Shown here piece by piece: positions 16,335 through 24,779 of a DNA stretch of 37,368 nucleotides (its first letter is position 1; each line of letters begins with the position of its first letter). The stretch spans positions 1 through 37,368 of the forward strand of contig NZ_JAJFNK010000048.1 in assembly GCF_021739485.1 (NCBI RefSeq). The letters run 5' to 3'. The notes beneath the pieces are model-generated. The model was not told the DNA's origin. It searched no databases and saw nothing but the letters and a program-made list of their open reading frames with translations. This DNA is from Alicyclobacillus tolerans (GTDB lineage: Bacteria > Bacillota > Bacilli > Alicyclobacillales > Alicyclobacillaceae). A program made the position numbers and the translations under genes.

Positions 16335-16985
16335 CTAGCTCTCCATGAGTCCTCTGAGCACCCGGGATTGTTCCTCGAGCCACGCCATGTCGATGGGGTC
16401 TTCGTCGGCCACGAAATCCATACCGTAACCCAAGTGCATTTGACACAGGTGCTTGGCGTCAAACCAGTGGTTTGGTGCGCCATCCGGACAGACGAGAATC
16501 TCATCTCGCAGGTGGTGTTTGGCGATAATCAGAAATGCGACAACCGCGAGGTCGTATGGCTTGAAGGAGGTTTTACAAAATTGCTGGTGCCACCCGTAGA
16601 CACTGAATTCAACCGGTGACCGTTCCTGCAACGTGCGTAAAAAAACGAAATCCTGATACGCACAGTTTCCGTCGCAGACGCGATGACTCACCGTATTCCC
16701 AGCCAGCCAATGGTAGACTTCGACTTCAGAAATCTCCCCGATGCCCCCAGCGTGTTGGGCTGGAAACACCAGACCAAGACTCGTTTTTGAATGTCCGCAA
16801 TTCTTTGGTCCATTGAACACGACCGCGTTGTGGTTTACGATTGGGGCCCCTATCCCCCCTGGTCCCGCTAAAGCCGCCCCAACTTGCTGCAACACGGAGG
16901 CCATCGTAAAAAAATCCGCTGCGATGCTGTAAAACGCGTCCTCAGAAATTTCTCTCATCCGAAACCACTGGTGCATGTAAGACAC
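16335..16985 (-). CDS. Unrecognised cysteine/histidine-rich protein
   Basis: 216 residues; I do not recognise the family. No signal peptide or membrane helix is evident. An N-terminal helical part (ISEDAFYSIAADFFTMASVLQQVG) is followed by a Gly-rich stretch GIGAPIVNHNAVVFNG and GPKNCGHSKTS. There are at least six cysteines and many histidines, including HRVCDGNCAY and DAKHLCQMHLGYG, which could bind metal. Codon use is like its neighbours and the reading frame is long, so it is very probably real. GTG 16985 has GGGAG ten bases upstream; an ATG at 16976 is an alternative. It lies about 100 bases upstream of the flavin reductase gene on the same strand and could be co-transcribed. Confidence 0.75.
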   Translation of the reverse strand: MSYMHQWFRMREISEDAFYSIAADFFTMASVLQQVGAALAGPGGIGAPIVNHNAVVFNGPKNCGHSKTSLGLVFPAQHAGGIGEISEVEVYHWLAGNTVSHRVCDGNCAYQDFVFLRTLQERSPVEFSVYGWHQQFCKTSFKPYDLAVVAFLIIAKHHLRDEILVCPDGAPNHWFDAKHLCQMHLGYGMDFVADEDPIDMAWLEEQSRVLRGLMES

Positions 16986-17121
16986 TTCGCATCCACTCCC
17001 AAGTTCTTCTCTCTACTATGTTTAGCCTTGGTTTCGTAGATTTATTCCTGCACCGTTTAAGTTTGAGAGAAAGCTTCAAAGGAACTGGCCAGGGGCGAGA
17101 ATATGCCGCGGGAAACCGCGC

Positions 17122-17643
17122 TCACATGACCCGTTCTCCGTACCGGAACGCTTTGGACCAATAGGGTTGATTGAGACTGATATTCATCAAACCATGAGTG
17201 GTTTGGGCCGCAAATTCGTTTCCGCCCAGATAAATTCCCACAAAAGTGGCGGTTTGGCCGCTGTTGTTCAAGTCAAAAAACACTAAGTCCCCGCGTTGTA
17301 ACTGACTCCGATTGTTGACGACAGTACCCGTATGGGCCTGCTCAGCGATGGTTCTTGGAAGTTGGATTCCGGCTTTGCCATACACATATTGCACAAAACC
17401 CGACGCATCAAACCCGGAAGACGGCGGATTGTGAACGAGTTGCTCTGCCGTTTGATAGATTTTATCCTGTTGCATCGAAAACAGCGGTTTAGCAGTTCCG
17501 ACGCGAATGACCACTCCTGAATTCCCTGCAGCATGGCTTACCGTGTGTGGTTTGGCATGATTCATCCCAAGAGCTAAACCCGCAACAATCAACACGGCAG
17601 CGACCGAGGCGACGACCGCGATCCGCCGGTTCCGCTTATTCAT
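17122..17643 (-). CDS. Secreted NlpC/P60-like protein lacking the catalytic residues
   Basis: 173 residues. A basic start followed by the hydrophobic VVASVAAVLIVAGLALG segment makes it secreted or membrane-anchored. Residues 60-173 follow the NlpC/P60 fold of cell-wall endopeptidases: SGFVQYVYGKAGIQLPRT, then LQRGDLVFFDL and FVGIYLGGNEF. The catalytic residues are replaced: Ala80 stands where the Cys of DCSG is expected (FDASG), Phe134 where the His of HVGIYLG is expected, and Ala146 at the third polar site. It is therefore probably a binding or regulatory pseudoenzyme. Start ATG 17643 has GGGAGGTG eleven bases upstream; GGAGG directly abutting the ATG is too close to serve. The next gene upstream is a lipoprotein. 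Confidence 0.8.
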   Translation of the reverse strand: MNKRNRRIAVVASVAAVLIVAGLALGMNHAKPHTVSHAAGNSGVVIRVGTAKPLFSMQQDKIYQTAEQLVHNPPSSGFDASGFVQYVYGKAGIQLPRTIAEQAHTGTVVNNRSQLQRGDLVFFDLNNSGQTATFVGIYLGGNEFAAQTTHGLMNISLNQPYWSKAFRYGERVM

Positions 17644-17796
17644 CCTCCGCGCGCACCTCCCAATGAACTGGTAATCCTCTCGAAAAGTAAAGTCGATCGG
17701 ATAACAAAAAAAGGAGCAACCCATTCCCCGTTGCGCCGTGTTGAGACACCATTTATATGTATTCGGAAGCGATGCAGTTTTATGGGGTTCGAGAAT

Positions 17797-18234
17797 TTAC
17801 TGCACCGCGATCCGAAATGCGTGATGTACGGTCTGTTGCGGTTGCTTCCACACAATTTGCAACTGGTAGGTGCCCGAATGAGACGGCGCCGTTAACGTAC
17901 CTGTGTAAACCCCTTGCGTCTTCGATTGCAAGGCAACCGGCTTGGAAAACGCCTTGTCTGGGGCATTGGCGGGATAAGCGGTAAACACGGCTGACATGGT
18001 CCCAGGCGGAATCTTGATGCGGCTGTTCAGCAGCGCAATACGTACCGTGACCGGTTTACCCGCTTGGGGGGACAAAGGCGTCGTCGTAAGCTGCCAATCA
18101 AACGAGTGGTTCTGCACCTTCCCGGACTGAGTGGGTTGGAAGGCACTCGCAGGGTTTTGCAACCCACACCCCACCGTTCCCGTCAACGTAAATCCAGAAA
18201 CCAAGATGGATAGAAGCCAAGAGCGCGCATGCAT
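17797..18234 (-). CDS. Putative lipoprotein with a YtkA/FixH-like beta domain
   Basis: 145 residues. The N-terminus (MHARSWLLSILVSGFTL) ends in TGTVGC, an acceptable though imperfect lipobox, so it is probably anchored to the outer face of the membrane. The rest is a beta-rich domain resembling the YtkA/FixH-like fold (PLSPQAGKPVTVRIALL, then GVYTGTLTAPSHSGTYQLQIVW). I assign this fold from pattern memory, with moderate confidence. Start ATG 18234 has GGGAGG eight bases upstream; the GTG at 18243 overlaps that site. It precedes the NlpC-like gene on the same strand with about 150 bases between. Confidence 0.75.
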   Translation of the reverse strand: MHARSWLLSILVSGFTLTGTVGCGLQNPASAFQPTQSGKVQNHSFDWQLTTTPLSPQAGKPVTVRIALLNSRIKIPPGTMSAVFTAYPANAPDKAFSKPVALQSKTQGVYTGTLTAPSHSGTYQLQIVWKQPQQTVHHAFRIAVQ

Positions 18235-18445
18235 TCCAACCACCTCCCGCTAAGCCTTGCGCGGCCAACCCCGTATACTTGTTTCAGTGTAACCAGTTTA
18301 TCTTGAATTTCTCTCGAAACGATACAAAAAGACCCGGTTTTGAAACTACTTGGATTATAATCAAATTATACGGTTTTTTACGGTTTTTGTTGCCGTGAAA
18401 GTGTTCCACAAAGGTGGGTAAGCCCATTGTCAGAAGGTGTCTCAT

Positions 18446-19255
18446 TTGCCGAAAGTTCGCGTACGAGACATTGAGATGTATTACGAGGAAGGTGGAACGG
18501 GCCCTGCACTCCTCCTTATCATGGGTTTAAGCGGCAACCTCGACTGGTGGGGGCAGCCGTTTTTATCCGATTTGGAACAGCACTTCCGGGTGATTCGCTT
18601 TGACAACCGCGGGGCTGGCCGCACGGACCGTCCAGCCGTACCTTACTCCATCTCTGGGTTTGCCGACGACACTGTGGGTCTCATGGACGCGCTGTCCCTT
18701 GAAAAGGCTCACGTCATGGGGGTATCCATGGGAGGGATGATCGCACAAGAGTTGGCTGTCAATGAACCCCAGCGGGTGGATAAGCTCGTGTTGGGCTGCA
18801 CCAATTGCGGTCCGTCTCATTCGGTCATGGCAGGTCCAGAGGTGCAAGCCATGCTTGTACAGAGGCCCAGTTCCCTGGATGAAGTAAAAGCCAATACGCT
18901 GCGTCTGTTGTTCCCCGAAGACTTCATCACAGCCAACGGCGCAGCCATGGAAGCCAATTGGCGGGAAATCACCAAGGCGCCCATCGACAACGAGTCGTTC
19001 CAGCGCCAAGTGATGGCCTTGCTGCAATGGAACAGTTACGATCGGCTGCCTGAAATCAAAGCGCCTGCACTCATTTTGCACGGAACAGCCGACATCCTCG
19101 TACCGCCTCAAAACGCTGAGGTACTGGCCGAGCGAATTCCAAACGCCAAGCTCCGCTTGTACGAAGGCGTCGGACACGGGTTGAACGCGCAAGTGCCGCA
19201 CGAAGTTGCGCGCGATGTTATTGCCCACCTTCAATCAGACAGTGTCCCAATGTAA
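18446..19255 (+). CDS. Alpha/beta-fold hydrolase
   Basis: 269 residues of the alpha/beta-hydrolase family closest in pattern to 3-oxoadipate enol-lactonase and related esterases. The triad is visible: Ser94 in GVSMGG, Asp in HGTADILVPP and His in GVGHGLN. The N-terminal MPKVRVRDIEMYYEEGG and FDNRGAGRTDRP motifs are typical. The substrate is unknown. I choose the TTG at 18446 because AGAAGGTG lies six bases upstream and the protein then begins like its family; a GTG at 18437 would sit inside the ribosome site. Its last 25 bases overlap the end of the convergent HD-GYP gene. Confidence 0.87.
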   Translation: MPKVRVRDIEMYYEEGGTGPALLLIMGLSGNLDWWGQPFLSDLEQHFRVIRFDNRGAGRTDRPAVPYSISGFADDTVGLMDALSLEKAHVMGVSMGGMIAQELAVNEPQRVDKLVLGCTNCGPSHSVMAGPEVQAMLVQRPSSLDEVKANTLRLLFPEDFITANGAAMEANWREITKAPIDNESFQRQVMALLQWNSYDRLPEIKAPALILHGTADILVPPQNAEVLAERIPNAKLRLYEGVGHGLNAQVPHEVARDVIAHLQSDSVPM

Positions 19256-20376
19256 GTCTCGTTCGAGACGATGGGCAGGGAACCGGTCAATTCACACCGG
19301 GTAATGGTCACATTGATGTGTTTCAACAAATCGATTTCGTAGGGCTCTACCTCGCGCCCTTGTTCTTCCAGCACCAAAACCACGGGCCTTTGCAGGTTTC
19401 CGTCATTGGCCCGGGCAATCACCCCCTGGGCCCCGGTGCTTAACTGCACTGGGAGCCCATTCGGGTAAATGTTGACACACTTCGCAAACAAGTGCACAAA
19501 TTGCGGATCAAAATGGGATCCCGTATGAGCGAACAAAAACTCCAGCGCTTCGTGGGGGAGTACGGCAGGTCGGTAGACGCGGTTGGATGTCAGTGCATCA
19601 TAAACATCGGGTACGGCCAGAAGTCGTCCGAAGTCGTGAATGTCTTGTCCTTTAAGCTGCTGCGGATACCCGGTTCCATCGTATTTTTCGTGGTGCTGAA
19701 GGGCGCAGTGAGCCGATGGAGCAGGCAGGTCGGGCTGCTTGCGCAGAATGTCATAGCCAAGCTCGCAGTGGTGTTCGACAGCCTCCCGTTCCTCTTGCGT
19801 GAGTTTGCCGGGCTTGTCCAGGATGGAACTTTCAATCAGCAGCTTCCCAATGTCGTGCAGCATCGCACCCGGACCGAGCTGCTTGATGCGTTCTTCGCGA
19901 TAACCGTGCGCCATTCCTAAAAAGGAGGCCAAAATCCCAACATTCATGCAGTGCGTGTACAAAAATGCATCGCTGGAGTAGATGGCGCTGAGATTCAACA
20001 CAAAGGTGTGGTTGTCTCGAATGGAGTCAAACAAGATGCCAAACAAATTCACAAACTCGCGTCCCAATTCACCGGAATGAATGACCTTGGATACTTGCTT
20101 GGGGTCGGACATTTTATCAAAGACCCGTTTGATTTTCGCGACGACCTCCTGCCGTACTTGACCGTCGACTGCATCGAAAATTTCCACCTCCGACGTCTTC
20201 GCGTCGTCGATGTAAACGTAAGCAAACCCAAGGTTGGCTAACTTCTGAATATAGCCGCTTGATAAGTGAACCCCTTCTTGAAGCAAGATGCGCCCGTCCC
20301 CGGCAAACAAGGGTCGAGCCAATCGCATCCCGGGTTGGACCCTAGCCATTTCAACAATCCGCATTTCAAGTTTCAC
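19231..20376 (-). CDS. HD-GYP domain protein, probable c-di-GMP phosphodiesterase
   Basis: 381 residues. After an N-terminal DUF3391-like region (about 1-130) comes a canonical HD-GYP domain: HCMNVG, HDIGK (174-178), EHHCELG and HHEKYDGTGYP (228-238). All metal ligands and the GYP triplet are present, so it should hydrolyse c-di-GMP to pGpG or GMP; activity is inferred. The C-terminal 60 residues are an additional small domain. The GTG start at 20376 overlaps the TGA of the upstream GGDEF gene as GTGA. This and the nearby AAGGGG support this start and translational coupling. Its end overlaps the convergent hydrolase gene by 25 bases, so no terminator sits between them. Confidence 0.9.
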   Translation of the reverse strand: MKLEMRIVEMARVQPGMRLARPLFAGDGRILLQEGVHLSSGYIQKLANLGFAYVYIDDAKTSEVEIFDAVDGQVRQEVVAKIKRVFDKMSDPKQVSKVIHSGELGREFVNLFGILFDSIRDNHTFVLNLSAIYSSDAFLYTHCMNVGILASFLGMAHGYREERIKQLGPGAMLHDIGKLLIESSILDKPGKLTQEEREAVEHHCELGYDILRKQPDLPAPSAHCALQHHEKYDGTGYPQQLKGQDIHDFGRLLAVPDVYDALTSNRVYRPAVLPHEALEFLFAHTGSHFDPQFVHLFAKCVNIYPNGLPVQLSTGAQGVIARANDGNLQRPVVLVLEEQGREVEPYEIDLLKHINVTITRCELTGSLPIVSNETYIGTLSD

Positions 20377-22070
20377 CCCAACCCCTTAGTGTCTTTACCA
20401 AAACTGTCTTTACCAAAACTGTCTTTGTCAAAAGCGCTCGACTCGCCAAACGCATACCCGCTCCTGGCGTTTTTTGCCTGGTACATCGCAATATCCGCAA
20501 CCCGCATGAGCTCGTTAGCGTCAACCCCGTGAACCGGATATAAGCTGATGCCGATGCTGGCTTTGATACGCCACTGGGTTTTGTCCAGTACGAACGGCTC
20601 GTCAAGCGCGTCCAGGAGCCGTTTGGCAAGTTCAGCGGCTTGGCAGGCGCTTGTACCTGGCAGTAAAAACGTAAACTCGTCGCCGCCCATGCGAGCCAGC
20701 GTATCCGCCGGTCGCACGCACCTGGACAACCGCTGTGCCACCAATTGCAGCAAGTGGTCTCCTATGGCGTGTCCGAGTGAGTCGTTAATGTCTTTGAAAC
20801 GGTCGAGGTCCATGAACATGACAGCCAATTCTCGCTTGTCCTCGCTCGCCTTGTCTTCCCTCGCCTTTGTAAGGGCAACGTTCAACCGGTCGTAAAACAG
20901 CGTCCGATTGGGCAACCCGGTCAGCGTATCGAGGAAAGCGAGGCGTCGAATCGTCTGTTCCGCGCGTTTCTTTTCCGCGATGTCCATGTAAATCGCCACG
21001 GCGCCGGTCATCTCGCCGTTCGCATTGTACAAAGGCGCTCCCGACAGGGAGACGTCGATTTGTGTTCGGTCCTTTCTAATGCGGCAAGTCTCACGGTCCG
21101 TGACCACTTCCCCATGCCTCAAAACCCGGGAAATTTCTTCGTGTTCTTGCAATTTGTCCGGCGGGATGATGGGCATGGGCTTGCCGATGACGTCTTCACT
21201 GGCCCAGCCGAACAACTTTTGAGCCGCTGGGTTCCACATCGTCAAGCGCTCGTCGAGATCGACGGCCATAATCGGCAGTGGAGAGGAGACGATGACCGTG
21301 TTGAGCGTTTGGTTGACCTCCCACAAAGCTTCTTCAGCCCGTTTCAACACGGAAATATCGCGGCCGACTCCGGCCAGTCCGATGACTTCTCCCCGCTCGT
21401 CTCTGAGGGGTACACCGGTCCAATAGTACGGAACCGCTCGACCGTTGGAGACGATGAAACGGCCTTGAACCTGTGTATAGCCCTGACTGTACCCGCGCGC
21501 AATGGCTTCTTGAATGACAGCTTGGTCCTCCGGCACGAAGAAATCCAGAGACGGACGGCCATACAGCTGTTCAGAAGACAAACCCGTCACCTGCACCATT
21601 CTTTGATTCCAATGCACCAGTCGCCCATCTAAATCAAGTCTGTATATAATATCTGGAACGGCGTCCATAAGCCGTTCGCGTTCCTGGATAGCGTGAAACA
21701 GTTTAGACTCGTTGTTTTTCTCTTGCGTGACGTCCTTCGCGATGCCGTAAATCGCAACAATGCGGTCGTCGACAATAGCTGGGAAGTTGGTGACAGAGAC
21801 CAACACCTCATGACCGAGCTTATGGCGAATGCTCAGGTCGTAATGGTGCGGTTCTCCAGAAACGAGTTTGGCCGCCAAACCCTCGATGACGTGGCGGTCG
21901 TCAGGATGAACTAACTTGTAAAACGACATGCCGATGAGTTCCGAGGGCTTGTATCCGCTCACCGCCTCACAAGCCGGGTTCGCCGTCACAAACCGGCCCT
22001 TCAAATTAATGGAATAGACCGCATCTGGGTTGTAGATAAACAGAGATTGAAGATGCTTTAGCTCCTCCAT
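20373..22070 (-). CDS. PAS-PAS-PAS-GGDEF diguanylate cyclase
   Basis: 565 residues, no membrane helix. Three PAS domains occupy about 5-120, 125-245 and 250-370, followed by a GGDEF domain (about 372-540). The active-site loop is RMGGDEF (462-466), with an intact product-inhibition site RPAD (453-456) five residues before it. The domain starts with DTLTGLPNR. It should therefore make c-di-GMP and be feedback-regulated; ligands of the PAS domains are unknown. The C-terminus ends in a 15-bp tandem repeat coding DSFGK units. ATG 22070 has GGTGA upstream. It is translated together with the HD-GYP gene through a four-base overlap, so synthesis and breakdown are made from one message. Confidence 0.93.
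   Translation of the reverse strand: MEELKHLQSLFIYNPDAVYSINLKGRFVTANPACEAVSGYKPSELIGMSFYKLVHPDDRHVIEGLAAKLVSGEPHHYDLSIRHKLGHEVLVSVTNFPAIVDDRIVAIYGIAKDVTQEKNNESKLFHAIQERERLMDAVPDIIYRLDLDGRLVHWNQRMVQVTGLSSEQLYGRPSLDFFVPEDQAVIQEAIARGYSQGYTQVQGRFIVSNGRAVPYYWTGVPLRDERGEVIGLAGVGRDISVLKRAEEALWEVNQTLNTVIVSSPLPIMAVDLDERLTMWNPAAQKLFGWASEDVIGKPMPIIPPDKLQEHEEISRVLRHGEVVTDRETCRIRKDRTQIDVSLSGAPLYNANGEMTGAVAIYMDIAEKKRAEQTIRRLAFLDTLTGLPNRTLFYDRLNVALTKAREDKASEDKRELAVMFMDLDRFKDINDSLGHAIGDHLLQLVAQRLSRCVRPADTLARMGGDEFTFLLPGTSACQAAELAKRLLDALDEPFVLDKTQWRIKASIGISLYPVHGVDANELMRVADIAMYQAKNARSGYAFGESSAFDKDSFGKDSFGKDTKGLG
20391..20435. repeat. 15-bp tandem repeat at the end of the GGDEF gene
   Basis: Two exact copies of GTCTTTACCAAAACT (20391-20405, 20406-20420) and a third diverged copy (20421-20435). 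Each unit encodes five residues (DSFGK) in the C-terminal tail, so copy-number change keeps the frame. The array lies directly beside the ribosome site and overlapping start of the HD-GYP gene. Confidence 0.85.
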
Positions 22071-22310
22071 AGATTGGTCACCGTTCCTGTTTCCCCGTGT
22101 TTGGTCTGTAGTTGGGCTTAGCGGTTGAGCTTGTCCGTGTTTCGGCCTGATGCCAGGCAGCGCGGCATGCCGCCTTGACCGCCATCGCCGCCCGCACCAG
22201 TTTGTATCGTTTCATACCTTTGTTTTGGATTCGAATATTTTGACAACGGTGATTTTTAGTTTATTTAACAGATTGTTTCCTGTCGTATATAGTACCACTA
22301 GTGTCGAGTT

Positions 22311-22339
22311 TTGTCTGTTGACTCTGGATAACTTATACT
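22311..22339 (+). promoter_or_regulatory. Candidate upstream sigma-A promoter of asnB
   Basis: TTGTCT (22311-22316), 17 bases, TATACT (22334-22339). Use of this promoter would give a leader of about 275 bases. Confidence 0.4.
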
Positions 22340-22548
22340 TAACGAAGTGCCCTTTTGAGCCGTGTTGCCGCCGCAGTGGTACAGCACTCGGAGAACTGTT
22401 GAAGAGATAGGCGTTCTCAGCGATTTCTCATCAAAGGCTCATGCTGGTTTCATCCGAACTTCGCGATTGCCACAAAAACGTACGTTATCTTTTGCATGGC
22501 GCAAAACATCGTTCAAAACAAGCTGTAAACCATAAACTGGAATAGTCG

Positions 22549-22578
22549 TTGAAAGCACAAGTCACAAACAGGTATGAT
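22549..22578 (+). promoter_or_regulatory. Candidate proximal sigma-A promoter of asnB
   Basis: TTGAAA (22549-22554), 18 bases, TATGAT (22573-22578); both boxes match five of six consensus bases. It would give a leader of about 40 bases. Confidence 0.5.
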
Positions 22579-22622
22579 TGCATGCATCAACCTGAATTAA
22601 GGGAACGGGAGCTAAAGCCTTT

Positions 22623-24611
22623 ATGTGTGGAATTGCTGTGGTTGTGCCGAAGCCATTGTTTCAAGGGCCCGACAAAATGTTTGCCTTCGGCGACAGTCTG
22701 CACACTATGATTGAATCGATGGAGCACCGCGGCCCCGATGGCGTAGGCTTTTACTACGACGACGAGATTGGCTTAGCCATGACACGCTTGGCCATCGTGG
22801 GCGGAAACTCAGGTATGCAGCCGATTTGGAACGAAGACCATACGATTGCCCTAGTTTGCAACGGTGAAATATATAATCATCAGGAACTGCGCAAGATGCT
22901 CGAAGAACACGGGCATGTTTTTTCCACACAATCCGATGTCGAAGTCATTGTCCATCTGTACGAAATGTACGAAGAACAATGCGTCCAATCCCTTGAGGGA
23001 ATTTTCGCCTTTGCCGTCTGGGACAGCGTGCGTCATCGGCTCTTGGCAGCACGCGATCACTTTGGCGTGAAACCCCTCTATTACGCGGAAACAGATACGG
23101 AAATTTTGTTTGCGTCGGAGCTGCGCGCTTTACTGAAGTGTCCGCAAGTCGACGAAGACTTGGACAGCCGCGGCTTTGCCGCATACCACGCCTTTCGCTA
23201 CGTTCCGGCTAATGAAACGCTGGTCCAAGGAATTAAAAAAATGGCTCCGGCCCAATACGTCGTCATTCAAAACGGAGTACCCGAGTTCTTTTCGTACTGG
23301 TCTCCACAAACCGTTTGGACGCGCGAGCGAACTGGCCAACAGGCGTTAGGGTCAGCCCCTTTGCGTACCGAGGCGTTGAAAACTCACCTGGTCAACGCGG
23401 TAAAGGCACAAGCGACAGACGACGTCAAAACCGGCGTGCTGCTCAGTGGCGGGTTAGACTCTACAGCGCTGCTGGCGTTGTACCGGCAGCAGCTTCAAAA
23501 CGGACCGGGGCCGGACGCATATACGGTGTCCTTTACAAAACCAAAGGACTGGGTCGAAGAATCGGAATACAACGAGATCGAACAAGCGCAAGCTATTGCG
23601 AATGCGCTAGGGACCCGTCACATTGCGAGACGGTACACCCCTCAAGAGGTGCTCACCTGCCTTCCGGACATTATAAAAGCGCTGGACGAACCCATTGCGG
23701 ACCCGACAGCTATCCCGCTTTGGTTTGCCTGCCGTTTGGCGCGCCGTGAAGGGGTAAAGGTCCTCTATAGCGGCGAAGGTCTCGATGAGTTGTTCAACGG
23801 CTACGAAGTGTACCGGCAGAAGTACTGGCTGGAGACGCTGAAGATGGTACCCGATCCTCTCCGTCGCCTGGCACAGGTGGTCTTGACCCAATTCGGTCTG
23901 CCGGGAACCGGCATTTTACAGCGCTCTTTGTCTTCACCGGCACAATGGTATCAAGGGGTTGGCGGGATATTTTCTTCTTCGGAATGGAAGAGAATACTAC
24001 GAGAAGGGGCGCTGCACCGTTACGGCGGCTCCGAGGCTCTGGATTATGCCGAAAAAGTACTCGCACCCGTGCAAGACAAGAATGTGCTGACTCAAATGAC
24101 GTACTTTGATATTCTGTCGTGGCTCCCCGAAAATACGCTCGTGAAATCGGACAAGATTTCCATGGCCCATTCCGTCGAGCTGCGCGTTCCGTTTTTGGAC
24201 AAACGCGTCGTCGAGTTCTCTTTAAGCGTCGCAGACCGGGATAAAATCCGCGGGAAGACTGGAAAGTGGATTGTCCGGGAAGCGTTGGCTGAGGTCGTCC
24301 CAGGTGAAGTCCTTCGCCGCAAAAAGGCAGGGTTCCCCATTCCATTGACGGCATGGATCTTCAACGAGTGGAAGGACTTTGTCCTCTCCAGTCTCCTCGA
24401 TCCCAATGCCTATACGAGGGACCTTTACAACACCGCAGAGATCGAACGGCTGATGAGTGCTACCGGCGCTGCGAAGCGACGCTCTGCCCGCCTGGTGTGG
24501 ACGCTTCTCAGTTTGGAACTGTGGCACCGCTACGTGTACCGGGCAGACCGCCTGGAAACTCGCGTTCCCCGCAGTGCGGCACATTCCCAACTCGCACTGG
24601 CACAGGTTTAA
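22623..24611 (+). CDS. asnB: Asparagine synthase (glutamine-hydrolysing)
   Basis: 662 residues. It makes asparagine from aspartate, ATP and the ammonia of glutamine. The N-terminal class II glutamine amidotransferase domain begins MCGIAVV, where Cys2 becomes the nucleophile after Met removal, so the ATG at 22623 is certain. It also has EHRGPDG, CNGEIYN and SDVEVI. The synthetase domain (about 230-600) has the PP-loop SGGLDS (275-280), GEGLDELF and SVELRVPFLD with KTGKWIVREAL. GGGAG lies eleven bases upstream of the start. The length fits AsnB/AsnO-type enzymes. In Bacillus one paralogue (AsnO) serves sporulation and another wall or peptidoglycan amidation; which applies here is unknown. Confidence 0.94.
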   Translation: MCGIAVVVPKPLFQGPDKMFAFGDSLHTMIESMEHRGPDGVGFYYDDEIGLAMTRLAIVGGNSGMQPIWNEDHTIALVCNGEIYNHQELRKMLEEHGHVFSTQSDVEVIVHLYEMYEEQCVQSLEGIFAFAVWDSVRHRLLAARDHFGVKPLYYAETDTEILFASELRALLKCPQVDEDLDSRGFAAYHAFRYVPANETLVQGIKKMAPAQYVVIQNGVPEFFSYWSPQTVWTRERTGQQALGSAPLRTEALKTHLVNAVKAQATDDVKTGVLLSGGLDSTALLALYRQQLQNGPGPDAYTVSFTKPKDWVEESEYNEIEQAQAIANALGTRHIARRYTPQEVLTCLPDIIKALDEPIADPTAIPLWFACRLARREGVKVLYSGEGLDELFNGYEVYRQKYWLETLKMVPDPLRRLAQVVLTQFGLPGTGILQRSLSSPAQWYQGVGGIFSSSEWKRILREGALHRYGGSEALDYAEKVLAPVQDKNVLTQMTYFDILSWLPENTLVKSDKISMAHSVELRVPFLDKRVVEFSLSVADRDKIRGKTGKWIVREALAEVVPGEVLRRKKAGFPIPLTAWIFNEWKDFVLSSLLDPNAYTRDLYNTAEIERLMSATGAAKRRSARLVWTLLSLELWHRYVYRADRLETRVPRSAAHSQLALAQV

Positions 24612-24703
24612 GAAGTCCGTAACCAGCCTCCGCCAGTTATGGACGGTGGAGCGCTGCATTCGTTGGCTCCTCGAGCAAAGGAAGACTTGAACGGTCAAAA
24701 AAC

Positions 24704-24740
24704 GGCTGCCCCAACGCGATCACACTGCGGTGAGGCAGCC
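24704..24740 (-). terminator. Bidirectional terminator between asnB and the acetamidase gene
   Basis: GGCTGCC (24704-24710) and GGCAGCC (24734-24740) with further inner pairs CA/TG and CGC/GCG. Minus-strand reading is followed by GTTTTTTG (strong, for the acetamidase gene); plus-strand reading by TTTGT (weaker, for asnB). Confidence 0.8.
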
Positions 24741-24779
24741 TTTGTATGCACGGGTGCCAACTTTTTGGGAGGAATTCGC

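Larger units (their letters stand above)
22071..22622. other. Divergent intergenic region between the GGDEF gene and asnB
   Basis: 552 bases. It contains two candidate asnB promoters (22311-22339 and 22549-22578), a perfect palindrome GCGGCATGCCGC (22162-22173) on the GGDEF side, and a GAGAAC/GTTCTC hairpin (22391-22396 and 22413-22418) in the possible long asnB leader. GTGGTAC near 22375 superficially recalls a T-box but lacks the rest of that motif and a terminator. I see no RNA gene or ORF with a ribosome site. Confidence 0.4.

Noticed and set aside
22340..22440. Possible T-box in the asnB leader because of GTGGTACAGC
   Set aside because: The conserved T-box core is incomplete, no specifier stem or AGAGA-like element was found, and no terminator follows before asnB.
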